64,000 bases of DNA from Favolaschia claudopus (taxonomy: Eukaryota; Basidiomycota; Agaricomycetes; Agaricales; Mycenaceae), in NCBI GenBank assembly GCA_037176885.1, contig JAWWNJ010000099.1, forward strand, positions 868,001-932,000, read 5' to 3'. Positions within the stretch are counted from its first letter, which is position 1. Every line of letters begins with the position of its first letter. A program made the position numbers and the translations under genes. This document shows, in pieces, positions 51,110 to 61,869 of the stretch. A model generated the notes under the pieces. That model made no database searches. It saw only the letters and a list, made by a program, of their open reading frames with translations, and was not told the origin of the DNA.

Positions 51110-51500
51110 ACGATGATGATGCGCGTCGGCCGGGGAGACGAAGCAAATTTGTCCTCCTATGCATGATTGACAAGGCAGAAGCAATGGACAAGCCCCTCTA
51201 CGTTGGATATCTGGATCTTAAAAATGCATTCCCCGGGACGGATCGCCCAACGCTATGGATCAAGCTCGCAAGACTCGGTATTTCTGGACCCATGATCGAG
51301 TGGTTGAAATGTCTTTACGACCGCATCCGTTATTTGGTCCGCTTGGATCGCCAATATGGACCACAGTTTGAATCTCTTCTAGGCATTCTGACAGGAGACC
51401 CAGGATCACCGCATTTGTGGAACCTCTTCATAGCCGATTTTGTCCTGAGCATTCATCCCGACGATATTCAACTGAACGAAGTGCGGATCAACCAGAATCT
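51110..51500 (+). pseudogene. LINE reverse transcriptase fragment
   Basis: RT blocks are clear: MIDKAEAMDKPLYVGYLDLK (domain with the first Asp in YLDLKNAFP), LGISGPMIEWLKCLY, GILTGDPGSPHLWNLFIADF. It is cut at 51500 by a hAT-like element and resumes at 52183. No endonuclease or C-terminal parts remain nearby. Confidence 0.85.
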
Positions 51501-52182
51501 CAGTGTTGGCAATTAAGGGTTAAGACCCGGCCCCAGGGACCTTTAAGGGTTCATAAGCCTTAAGACTTACGCTGAGGTTATGGGGTTAAGACCTTAATTT
51601 CCTTTTTGGGAAACATTTTCGCGCGCTCAATTTGCCTCAGGAAAGCGGATTTTACGGCGTAAAAATGTTGTTTAAGGTGCATAAACTTCGTCGTCATCAC
51701 ATTCAACCGCCCCGTCTTCGAGACGAGCATCCTCTTCGGCATCTGCGAGTGCCTCCATCAGCTCCGCCTCTGCATTGATCTCCCTCTCTGCAAACTTCCG
51801 CACCGGCTTCTTCGCGCCACCAAATAGACCATCAACGAAAGATTGTCCACCGTGCTGGTAATCCACGCTGTCGAATGTGCGGGTGTTCTGCAGCAATTCC
51901 TTCTCATGCTGGATGCAACCCTTGCAGTAGGTAGCCCAGTGACTGCTGTTGAATTTAGGCCTTCCATGAAGCTTGAGGAAGTGCGTCCACATTGGGCTGG
52001 ACGTCGATATCGAAAGAAAAGAGATTAGGTCGGCAATCAAATGGCTGCAGGCGCCGGGCAGCCGGCTGAGCCGGTCCGGGCATTTAAGGCTTATGAGCTG
52101 GGCAGCCGTTGTTCTAAGGGTTATGATAAGGCCTTAATAACCCTTAACGCAATTAAGGCCTTATCCCTTACGGCCAACACTG
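51501..52182. mobile_element. 682-bp hAT-like element in LINE RT
   Basis: Ends CAGTGTTGGC and GCCAACACTG are typical hAT termini. AACCAGAT follows the right end and a diverged AACCAGA lies left, so an 8-bp TSD is probable with a small change. The LINE RT frame rejoins across it. TTAAGGGTTA and AAGGCCTTA words fill both ends. Confidence 0.8.
51672..52040 (-). pseudogene. hAT transposase N-terminal fragment with BED-like finger
   Basis: The frame has MWTHFLKLHGRPKFNSSHWA and TYCKGCIQHEKE, matching the Cys/His arrangement of a BED-type zinc finger at the start of hAT transposases, followed by an acidic tail. It lies inside the 682-bp hAT-like element, so that element is a deletion derivative that kept only the DNA-binding start. 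Confidence 0.6.
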
Positions 52183-52272
52183 AACCAGATTCAGCACGCC
52201 GACGACGTCATGACAGCGTCCACCTCACCGCCAGGTTTTCAACTTCATCTCAATGATTCTCAATGCTGGGCA
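52183..52272 (+). pseudogene. LINE reverse transcriptase, continuation with ADD motif
   Basis: LNQIQHADDVMTAS contains the catalytic Ala-Asp-Asp, followed by SPPGFQLHLNDSQCW. It completes the RT palm begun at 51110-51500 and is truncated at about 52272. Confidence 0.8.
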
Positions 52273-52279
52273 GACAATA

Positions 52280-52560
52280 ATGTCGGAAAAATCAAAAAAG
52301 GCTTATAAGGCATTGCAGCACCTTACAGCCTTATAAGGTCTAATAAGGTTGGCAGACTTATAAGCACCGTACAGAATAATTGTCATGAATTTCAAAACCA
52401 TTTTTCATGAATTTCATATCTCATGATTTTTCGTCATGAAGGCCATCATGAATTTCAAGACTGCTTTCATGATAGAAAACCATTTTTGTGAGGTCGGAAA
52501 TTCCTAACAAAACATCATGAATTTCGGTCATGAAGGAGCTGGCCTATTTTCTGCTAAGTC
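52280..52560. repeat. TAAGGCC words followed by a TCATGA-rich fragment
   Basis: 52280-52360 matches the repeat family at 48978-49060. 52378-52560 is TCATGAATTTCA-rich and shares GCTAAGTCCACT with the arms of the foldback at 42916-45556, so it is a fragment of that family. Confidence 0.65.
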
Positions 52561-52566
52561 CACTAC

Positions 52567-52902
52567 TTGGAAGATAAGCCTGAGCTGCTGAATGATTACT
52601 TACATCCTTCTAAGACACTGTATGAGTTCTTATCTTGTACTTGTTCTGAAGTCAACTGGCGACATCTGTTAGGAGATGCGGATAATGTAGACAGACAAAC
52701 AACACTCTGTAATGGTTCTGTGGTGTACTTGGAGCAATGCCGTGTTGACTCTCGGCTGGCATCAGTATGCTTTTCGTCCTTATTGAGGGAGCTTGCTGGA
52801 TCCCGGAGAGTGTACAGTGTAGTAAGGCTCAATGGGGAAGGAGGGGTCGATGGTGATTATTTTTCTTTCCTCACACCCGTTGACCGCAGACTCGTCAATT
52901 AG
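52567..52902 (+). CDS. Hypothetical ORF
   Basis: A 111-codon frame without internal repeats (NDYLHPSKTLYEFLSCTC, LASVCFSSLLRELAGSRRVY). It starts at TTG next to a repeat, so an upstream part may be missing. Not recognised; could be a chance frame. Confidence 0.3.
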   Translation: MEDKPELLNDYLHPSKTLYEFLSCTCSEVNWRHLLGDADNVDRQTTLCNGSVVYLEQCRVDSRLASVCFSSLLRELAGSRRVYSVVRLNGEGGVDGDYFSFLTPVDRRLVN

Positions 52903-53195
52903 TTCGGGACTCTATGCCTCACGTTAGCACTACCTACTGTATTAATTTGGGATGCAGAAAGACAATGAGTATTGCTCGAAGCCGGCTTTTGTGTCAATCC
53001 GTGAGAAATCAAGGAATTGGTGACTTTCTTATCGGGGATCCTGCTGCAACGGGGGAACTTTTTGCCTCAGAACAAATTCTGGTCAAAAGATCTTGATATT
53101 TGCTATGTTTCCTAGCGCATATGTGAGAGGATCCGGCGAAAGATGCGGTCGAACGGAAATGGACAAGATCATGCACGTGGAAGCGTGACACCTGT

Positions 53196-53878
53196 TTGTT
53201 GACGCGTCTGTTTGTCACCTCTCTCCGTCTTCTCTGGCCAATCCTTACTGTCCAGTTCTCATGGGTCAAAGCCCATGAGAAGAGTCGACGAAAAGAAGCA
53301 AATATAGCGGCGGCACTGGCGGAGTACGAGCGGGAGCGCGTCAAGCCCGCCACCCTAGGCAAGCCCAAAAATATCTCGCAATTGTATAAAAATGGAACTT
53401 TATTATTATTATTATTATCTCGCAATTGTCATTCAAATACGATGACACTATCTCGACGAGTACAAGGTGGTCACAGTATTCGAGAAGCAAACCAAAAGCA
53501 GCAAAAAGTCCCCATCGTCACGGAGTGGGCACTCGTGCAGTTCATGCGCGAGTCCGCGGATCGAGGCTTCCCCCTCATCCTAATGAGATCAACGAGGGGA
53601 AGAGGGCGAAGGAAGCTGGGAAGGAGAAGAAGAGGGTCGAGCGGGAGCGAAGGAAGGAGCTGCGAGCAGAGATTGAGCAGGAGTGGGCTGAGATGAAGCA
53701 CCAGCACAATGCTGCGGTTGAGAACTGGACTTCCGAGTGCTCCAAGCTGCAGGAAACTGGTTTGAGGAAGAAAGACCTGCCCCCGAAGCCGAAATTGGGC
53801 AAGAAACCGAAGCTGCCGGTCGTGGAGGATGAGGACGAGGACGAGGAGGACGAGCCAAATGAGAAAGGTGACGTGTGA
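53196..53878 (+). pseudogene. Internally deleted pogo/DDE1-type transposase
   Basis: The first part has a helix-turn-helix/CENP-B-like layout (RRVQGGHSIREANQKQQKVP then EWALVQFMRESADRGFPL). A frame change at about 53580 leads directly to the Lys/Glu-rich C-terminal region (EIEQEWAEMKHQHNAAVENW, then KKDLPPKPKLGKKPKLP and an acidic tail) seen at the ends of basidiomycete DDE1 transposases. The catalytic core is missing. An (ATT)n run interrupts the N-terminal part at 53401-53420. Confidence 0.6.
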
Positions 53879-54484
53879 CATGCGTTCACCAAGGACCCGG
53901 AATTGTGACATTTGGGATCAATATTTTGTTTCGATCGTCGTACTACATTTCAAGTTAAAACTGGCCATAGCTTTATGGTATATCTACTTGTTGTATCTTC
54001 TAGTAGTTGCCTGAAGAACCTTGGAATTTTTGCGATACATTTGCTGGGCAGAGATCAAAAACATCAAAGCTGATCACCATCGAGCCTTACTACACTGTAT
54101 GGCTGTGCTGAGTTCTGGCAGATGATTCCCCACGACTGGCAGTTGGCACAATAGGAATTGACGAGTTCTGCCACAGAAGAACCACAAAGAGGTCTTGAGC
54201 GGAGGCGTTCTGCAAATAACAAATGTATTGCTTGTTATCTAGCAGCAAAGAGCATGCGCTTTGGAGGACGCTAGGTATACCCAGGGACCAACGTCGGAGA
54301 ATAAAAAAATAAACAGAATTGGCTCACTTTGCGCAGAAAATCAGGCCACAGCTCTGACATGTATTAATGCAACCTGGCATTCCACTGAACGTTGTGGAAC
54401 ATTTACTCGGATTTACACGCTGTTCTCCATGCCTTCAAGTGCTTCCTTGGCAGCGGCATTCTTCACGGGCCAGTCCTGCAGGAC
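53879..54484. other. Stretch without gene; one dispersed repeat
   Basis: Contains the segment 54175-54240 that matches 22521-22584 in inverse orientation. Nothing else supported. Confidence 0.45.
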
Positions 54485-55518
54485 GAATAGCTGAGGATTG
54501 ACAAAATGGCGGGCCCAGATGATATAGATCGAGGATTGATGAGAGGCAGATAGGGCGAGACAAGGCAGATGAAGCATTTTGAGGCACATTTATTTCGAAA
54601 AGAGGCACACCAAGCTGCATCCCAATTAAGTATCTGCCTTTTCTGTTATAGCAGCTCGAGGCGAGTTTATGTAAGGCACGGCACAATTTTTATGAAGTCA
54701 ATTCGTAAATCATTGCATTTCACCAACGAAATAATTTACAAGGCGAGGTGTGTGAATTACTTACTTAGCGTTATCCTGATGTAGATATTAGACCCTGAGT
54801 ACAGAGGCTGCCACTGGGACGCGGCGAAAGAGAAGGAAAAAGAGAGAAAAACATGTATTTATTTGATATTAGACCGCTACTTGTATGTACAACTGCTGCT
54901 CTGCGGCTTGGCTGCCGCAAAAGAGAGGGGAAAAGAAGAGAAAAGACGGACCCACAGATGTCCTCAACGCTGGCACCAATCTGAATGTGTAGACGCATGA
55001 GAATTAAATGGATCTACAAATGAGATTAGCAGGGTTACACTTGAATCAGGCAAGGTGGGACACAGACCTGACCCTTCTCCGCGCTCTCGTCTCGAAGCAC
55101 CATGGCGGAGCCGGTGTTCGGGATCGTTGGCAGACGTCGGGAGCTTGGTACCCTCAATCCATCACACCGTCGGCGTCGGCGGCAATTTGGACTATCCTAT
55201 GGAAGGCTTGGGGTTGCGCTGCTCATATACACAGAGAGTCGATGGCACTTCCCCGTCGTTGTCGCTGCTGTGGTCGCTGTCTGCGTCGGCGAGGGGTGAG
55301 GTGGTGGGGGTAGGAAGAGAAAGAAGGTTGACAGCGGAAACAATCGCCCTCAAATCTCGGCACATATGATCCGTGACATAATATGCCCAAAATGGAATGT
55401 GCCGCACTTTTCAGCGATGTGCCTCAAAATCCTTCATCTGCCTCGTCTCGCCCTATCTGCCTCTCATTCATCCTCGATCTATATCATCTGGGCCCGCCGC
55501 TTTGTATATCCTCCGAAT
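54485..55518. mobile_element. About 1-kb foldback with 110-bp arms
   Basis: Arms 54485-54596 and 55409-55518 are inverse copies (GGCAGATAGGGCGAGACAAG against CTTGTCTCGCCCTATCTGCC-type sequence) at about 90% identity by eye. The interior contains purine-rich runs and no recognisable gene. TSD not resolved. Confidence 0.75.
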
Positions 55519-55940
55519 AGCTCTATGATACTCGGGTCGTCAGCTTTCTTCTTTTGCTTATCACCACGTTTCAACTCACCGTCACCGTCATCGTCTTCCT
55601 CTTTCGGCTTGGTAGCACTGTAAGTATAGATTCTAGGTCATAGAAAAATAAATACCTCAAACACAATCTGTCTCCACCTGCGCCATCAACTTGGTGATCG
55701 TCCTCATCGCAAATTGAAAGTCGCCTGCAAACAGCGAGTTCAAGGGAGCAACAAGCCGGCAGTTCAGCTTTATGTCCGCAAAGCTAGGGTCAAACTCGGT
55801 GGGACCATTCCAGTTGGCGCAGGGCGTGAGATAGCAATTTTCGGGGCGACACCATCGCGACCACCGTCAATCCGACGGGATTCAAATCATCTGCTCCTAC
55901 TCCTTCGCCACCTTCGCTTCCCTCGTTGTCGTGGTCAGTG

Positions 55941-56177
55941 TTAGACTGTTTCTCCATGTTTGAGGCATGCTGCTTCCTCCGCTGAAACCACCATTTCATC
56001 CCGTCCGACCTTTTTCCAAGCGAGACTACTGATGACATCTTCGTTTCCCAGATAGTAGAGATCCGCGAGGAGGTCTGCACGAAAGGATGCGAGGTCAGAC
56101 ATAGCGAGAGTGGCTTGAAACGACAATGATACGACAACGAAAAATTTCAAGATGTCAAACAAAGGCATGATCGGCAA
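55941..56177 (-). CDS. Possible small secreted protein
   Basis: The frame contains MPLFDILKFFVVVSLSFQAT, a plausible signal peptide with a cleavage site after TLA, followed by about 55 residues (LASFRADLLADLYYLGNEDV). It is divergent to the Helitron gene. Not recognised; may be an exon or chance. Confidence 0.3.
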   Translation of the reverse strand: MPIMPLFDILKFFVVVSLSFQATLAMSDLASFRADLLADLYYLGNEDVISSLAWKKVGRDEMVVSAEEAACLKHGETV

Positions 56178-56257
56178 GCCGTGAAAGGGAAAACATTACG
56201 AGCCGCAAAGCCCGTTTGATAATGCATTCACCGCTGTTCTGACGTCTACCGCTAGCA

Positions 56258-58990
56258 ATGCAGCTTGAAGCTCATTCCTCGTTCAGTATTTCCACTGGAA
56301 CCGACATAGAAATCTCTTTGCTCACTGTAAACGAAATTCGAGCTATCACCCTCTCATACATCACTCTTCCACGGGAATTAGGGAAGCGCAAGGCCAAAAT
56401 TCTCCAGCACATTCGCAACAATGGTTCGGAAGAATTGTTGCAAGCCTTAAAAACAGCAGCCGAGCAAAAAAAAGCTCAAAAGGGTACAGTTGCAGGTCAA
56501 AAGCGTGAAAGAAGTGGAGACACACAAAGCTCTCGCAGAGTTTCTCGCAAAACCGACTCGGATGTGGTAGAACCAAACACTTGCGATAAGTTTTTACAGA
56601 TACCAAATACGGAAGAGACAAAACGAATCTACCGTGCCTACTATGAGGCGACCTCCAATGCTGCCATTGCAATGATGGTATGCGGAGTCTGCGCACGAGA
56701 AATAGACGCTGGGACAGGAACAAATGAAGACGCCACACCTGGAAGATTAGAAGCTCTCCCGAACTCCCAGTGTTTGTTCCCCCGACTCGCACATCCCGCC
56801 CATGATCTATTGGACGGAAAATTATTGGAGCCAGCTGGTGTGGTGTGCGAGGGCAATGTGACCAAAGTCCGGGTTTGCAGAGAGTGTTCCGAAAGTCTGA
56901 TAGAAAGTGGCGACCATCCTCCTAAACATGCGCTAGCGAACAACTTGTGGATTGGGAGAACACCGTGGCAACTCCAGATCCTCACCTTTCCAGAACAACT
57001 CTTAATTGCGCTTCTTTATCCTCGTGTTTATGTCTTCAAACTCCATCCGCGCTGCCCTGGCCGAAAGGACCCTTCAACCCTACAACGAGGCATGAGAGGA
57101 ACGGTCAGCACATACAATCTCGACTCTGATGGGATTGCCTCGATGCTGGCTGGAGATCTGATGCCACGACCACCAGCGGTTTTGGCTTCAGTCATTTCCG
57201 TCACATACATTGGGCTCGGTGAATTGCCGAAGAACTGGCTGCGAAGCACGTTTCGAGTGCGCCGGAAGGCGGTCTTCGATGCCCTTTGTTGGCTGAAGGA
57301 GAATAATCCAAAATATTACGGCGGCATTCGAATCGATATGGGGCGAGTCGCGTCGTTGCCAGAAGATGATGTGCCACTGGAGATCACAAGCATAGTGAGG
57401 CAGTCGACTGATACCGGAATTGTGGACCAAGAAAGCGACGGTTACACTGTTGACCATGACCTCGCAGCTGGTGCCGCTACCCTATCAAATCAGATGAACG
57501 GTGAGTTGCCAGCCCAGATCTCGAATGTATAAATGCTAACCAGACCTTCGGAGAGCGTACTGAACCACGAGCGTAGCGAAGTCGAACCCGACATGCCTGA
57601 TTCAGATGGTAAATTTTAATTTTGCTTTTGAGCTGGATATTTTACTCATCGAGCCCAGCCCCGGATGTTATCCCTCTGCAGGTCACCGGGACAGTTGACA
57701 CAGACCTTTCTAAACTTACAACCAACGAGATGATGGCTTGGGGGCTTCAGAATCTGTGGAAAGAAGGCAAAGAAGGCGGGTATGCGATAAGACATGGCCG
57801 TCACCCAGTGAGCGACTTCGGGAGACCACGTGCAAATGACGCGCTCAACTCCGACGACGATCCGGATCGGCCTAATTTTTTCGAAAAAGCTTTCCCGTGC
57901 TTGTTCCCGTAGGGTCGAGGAGGCCCTGAGGCGGATCAACCTGTTACTCTCAAATTTGCGGATCACATTCCATCGACTCTTTGCTACCATGACCGTCGAT
58001 TCAGGCGCCACGAAACATATCCATTCGTCGTCTTCGGAATATCCCAGCGTCGTCAAGCTCTGATGTCTGCCCGAGTTCAGATGCGGAGGAAGAATTTTAA
58101 GAAAGACGCGCGGATTATGGCCATGGTCACCCCCGAAAAGCTTTAACGAGCTTGTCGCGAGGAAGAACAGGGATTACCTATTTCAGATCCAACCGTAAAG
58201 CTGTTGCGGCAACATGTCCACTCGACAGTTGGGAGAGTCAAGGGCTCTAACCAGTCTCGCACGTCATTAGGGCGTTTCACGACGGCTTTTTTGAGCCTTT
58301 TTTCACGCTTTTTTTCAAGCCTTTTTTCGGTTTTTGTTTGAAGGCAAACCTCGAAAAAAGACCGGAAAAAAGGTGGAAAAAATGCGAAAAAAGGTGCATA
58401 AAAGGGTCATGAGCCTTTTTTGCACGTCTGGCAAAAAAAGGAAGTCTTTTTTCAAGGTCTTTTTTCAGAACGACCAAAAAACGGGCATAAAAAGGAGCCA
58501 AAAAACGCTTCGAAAAAAGACCGAAAAAAGGGTCAAAAAAGCCGTCGTGAAACGCCCTATTACGCAGTCAGTTGTGGTCAACACCAGTCTACCTTCGACC
58601 GTGGAACCTATGGATCACTATTAATCCTGTTGATATTCATGATCCAATTGCCCAGATCTTCGCCGGGGAAGACATCGATCTCGATAGATTCATGGCTGCG
58701 TTAGGCCCAGACGGCGAGAAACGGGCACAAAATGTTGCAGCTGATCCATACGCAGCAGCAAAGTTTTTTCACTTTACAATCCGTACAATCCTCGAAGTCT
58801 TGTTTGGGATTGAAGTGACCCCATTTCAAGTTCGAAGTTCCATGGGGATTCTGGGTGAAGTTGCAGCCTATTTCGGATTCGTTGAAGCGCAAAACCGGGC
58901 ATCGCTGCATTGTCGGGCTCAAACACGCACCGAATCCCGACCAAATGGTTGAGCTATCCAAGCATCTTACATTAAATACATGCAAAAGAC
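56258..58990 (+). pseudogene. Helitron Rep-helicase N-terminal half (DUF6570 and Helitron-like N domain)
   Basis: The first exon (56258 to about 57500) starts MQLEAHSSFSISTGTD and contains the DUF6570 block: PAHDLLDGKLLEPAGV, LANNLWIGRTPWQLQILTFP, STLQRGMRGTVSTYNLDSD, ELPKNWLRSTFRVRR. After one or two short introns, WGLQNLWKEGKEGGYAIRHG leads to the Helitron-like N domain (YHDRRFRRHETYPFVVFG, QMRRKNFKKDARIM), which is then split by a foldback at 58270-58560 and continues as LWITINPVDIHDPIAQIFAG and AKFFHFTIRTILEVLFG. TAG and TAA stops at about 57910 and 58144 and a deletion near 58905 inactivate it. The Rep HUH motif and helicase are not present. Confidence 0.88.
58270..58560. mobile_element. 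291-bp foldback composed of phased A-tracts, TTA TSD
   Basis: Inverted ends GGGCGTTTCACGACGGC with TTA at 58267-58269 and 58561-58563. Almost the whole element consists of A5-A7 or T5-T7 tracts separated by 4-7 other bases, in the order needed for arms that fold back. Removing it and one TTA restores the Helitron frame (SRTSLRSQLWSTP). The apparent Lys-rich ORFs are by-products. Confidence 0.88.
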
Positions 58991-59044
58991 TTTAAATACT
59001 CGCAACAAGTTGAGAAAAGCAAAGCGCGAACCAAACGTGGGCGG

Positions 59045-59178
59045 TTCGGATCGAGCCCCCCGAAGTCACGTGATGTTCGATTCCCGGCCCTTGACAGGCC
59101 CCGGGCCGGGGCTTACAAAGCAAGTGGCTTGACTAAGCATCTGCATTTCAGAGCTGAATGGGGAAGCAAGCTTCCCCA
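59045..59178. repeat. Dispersed repeat with GGGGAAGCAAGCTTCCCC hairpin, copy 2
   Basis: Lies between the Helitron remnant and the copia remnant; carries the same hairpin (59159-59178) and upstream words as 50653-50815, plus a GGCCCTTGACAGGCCCCGGGCC stretch. Confidence 0.6.
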
Positions 59179-61577
59179 TGAATGCGGCGTGGTGACCTCC
59201 AAGACGATCCCCTCGGCCTTGGAGAACCGGCGCCACAACTCGTTTATCCATCCACTCACGACCACCATCGACATGGACACACTTCACTCTCTTCCCGTCT
59301 GTGTCTCTAGCTTGGCTTTGAAGTCCTTGAAAGCTGCAAGCGACTCCGCCGCCGTCTTCCTTGCCAGGAAATACTGCCAAACCCCCGCAGAATGGCCATC
59401 CAAAATGTGCATCAGCCAATCGACACCGCCTATTCCGGGCTGGTCCCCACAAATCCATGTACACACGCTCACCAATCTCACTCTCGACCACATGGACACC
59501 ATCGAACGGGCGCCTGGTCTGCTTACCCGCAAGACAGTCTTCACATAAGCCATCAACATCCTCTCCGAGAATGCTGAGGCCGTTGACAAGTCCGCCCGTA
59601 AGTAATTTCTCCAAGCCCGTTTTCCCCAGGGACCCCACATGACCGAGTCGTCGATGCCAGGTGCGTTTATTGACAGGAACATCCCTCGAGGCCGCTGTCA
59701 TCACCGCTGACTCCACCTCAAAATCGACCTGCACATGACCGAGTCGTCGATGCCAGGTGCGTTTATCGACAGGAACATCCCTCGAGGTCGCTGTCATCAC
59801 CGCTGCTAGCGTCTCCACCTCAAAATCGACCTGATACATCCCGTCGATGAGGCGCGCCTCCAAAAACGGCAGGTTATCAGCAGATTTAAAAATCGCTTTC
59901 TTGCTCCACGGAGTAACCCTTGGCGTCGAGTCGTGAGACAGAAATGAGGTTGGTTGTGGGATCCTGAGGGGTATGAATGGCGTCGAGGGAAATGGTAAGC
60001 CGTTGACCATTGTGAATGACGGTCTTGGTGACAACTCCAGTAGCTAGGATACGGAAACGAGATCCCTCTGCCGCGGTACCGGTGCGGGACTCGACCGGAT
60101 TGTAGTCGACAAAATCCCCTCGTTCGCGAAAGCAATGCTCAGTCGCACCCGAATCCAGGACTGCGATGCACTTGCGAACGGACGCAGTGTTGGCCGTATT
60201 GACGTTCACGTCGTCGTCCAAAGCTTCCGCACGACATACCTCCGTATACCACTCTACGGGGTCGAAGTCAGGGCGAGGTTCGCAAAAAATACGAGGAGGG
60301 TAAGTGGGTCTCGGTTTTGCGCAAACCGTCAATCACAATATGCTGATCTTCTCCCACATTATAGATGCAGAAACGCCCCTTTCCTCTTTCCTCGTTATCC
60401 TCCTCCGCCAACTCGTCACCGGGGTAAGGCTGCCCTGCCCAAAGCGTCGCCTCCATGTCTCTCTCGTATTGATTTCCGCCAAAAGGTGATCCTTCGTCCT
60501 CCTCATCACTCTCATCCTCGCTCCCATCCCCGCTCTCCTCACTTTCACTGTCGCTTACACCCTGAAGGTCCGGCAGGCTCTTTTCTTCGTCAGAAAGTTC
60601 AGACATCATGTCAAACGATGAATCTTGTGACACCACCTCGAAAGACGTGTCTGAAATTGCGCACGATGCGTGGGCATTTACTGAGTCAGCGGGAGCAATT
60701 GCGGTAGGCACGTCTATTTCCTCAGTCGCATCCACCGCCTCATTCCAGGCCATCAGAGACTCGGGCGAAGCAAGCACTTCCTCGCCGCCAAACGTGATCG
60801 CTTGAACCCCTTCGTCGTCGTAGACATTTACGACGGCAGCCGGAGCAGTCCAAGCGGTGAATGCGTATGTAGTCGCGGCATCAGCTGTAACTGCGTTGGC
60901 GGTGGTAGCGGTTCGCTTGCCCTTCCACCATGCCGGCCACTGACCCTCCTTGCCTCCCCCTGGCCAGAAGTAGTCGGCGATAGTGTTCCGGGGGCTCCGC
61001 ACCGTGAGTTTGTGCACACAAGCGCACGTCGCGCGGATTCACGGCGTTCGCTACGAATGTTTGAGCCTGGCCATTTGAGGGTGTGGTACGCGAGGTGAGC
61101 CGTCCCGCATGCATGGTTACGAAGATGATGACTTCAGCAGACGTCGTAAATGTGTGAAGGACAGGTACGACCGAGTCCCACTCCTCGCCCAACAGCGAGA
61201 TGAATATAGTGCGGAATTGGGCATCGTCAACCTTCGCTCCCATGTCGTTCGCCTTCTGCCATAAAGTGCGCAAGCGGGCGATGTGTTCGGACATGGGGGT
61301 ACCGGGGACAAGGTGAGCATTATGAAGGTCGCGCAGGGAAGTAACCAAGCCCATTTCGGTGACACGATTATAGGATTTTGTCGAGCGATGTCAACGCCTC
61401 TGCTGCTGTCCCGTCTGTCTTAAGTCCAAGGCCGACAGGTTTTTTAACATTGAGGACGATGATCGACTGGGCTATACCATCTCGGTACGCCCACTCGTCG
61501 GGGGTAGGGAATGCAGAATATATGGGAGTAGAATCGGGGGGAAGAGCAGTAGTTTGGGGAGTCGTTCCGAGGACCAT
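59179..61577 (-). pseudogene. Ty1/copia retrotransposon remnant (gag, protease, GAG-pre-integrase, integrase start)
   Basis: Read from 61577: gag N-terminus (IYSAFPTPDEWAYRDGIAQS), a frameshift near 61375, the gag body EMGLVTSLRDLHNAHLVPGT and DDAQFRTIFISLLGEEWDSV, a degenerate zinc knuckle region ending IADYFWPGGGKEGQWP, an acidic spacer, the aspartic protease (CIAVLDSGATEHCF), the GAG-pre-integrase block (TWHRRLGHVGSLGK, CEDCLAGKQTRRPFD) and the integrase start (ERVYMDLWGPA). RT and RNase H are absent. At least three frame changes and a 96-bp in-frame duplication show decay. LTRs were not identified. Confidence 0.88.
59636..59833. repeat. 96-bp in-frame tandem duplication in copia pre-integrase
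   Basis: The segment CACATGACCGAGTCGTCGAT onward at 59636 recurs at 59732; the second unit is 6 bp longer near its end. It duplicates 32 codons including the RTWHRRLGHV motif without breaking the frame. Confidence 0.92.
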
Positions 61578-61869
61578 AGAGGGTTTTTTGCAGCCATCAA
61601 AGCCTCAACGGCATCGTCACTGGCACCCCTTCAAAATTCACTGGAATATAAGAAGCACTACTGTTATGGCTGAGCGCCCATTTTTCAGCGCGGGAATTGT
61701 GGCTTCACAGCCCGCTGTTTCAAGCTTTGACGGTTTTTTCTTCGCATTCGACATCACCCGCTGATGTGGGATCAAGATCTGGACTTGCACAAGAGATCCG
61801 CCAGTGCAGTGCTAGTGCGTACTATCGTTGTGTGTGTGTTATGGGAAGTCACCCGGTACTAATTATCTA

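Noticed and set aside
58334..58624. Lys-rich open frames (KKxxKK patterns) that look like a basic protein
   Set aside because: They arise from A-tracts of the foldback at 58270-58560; both strands and several frames look equally Lys/Phe-rich, and removal of the element restores the Helitron frame.
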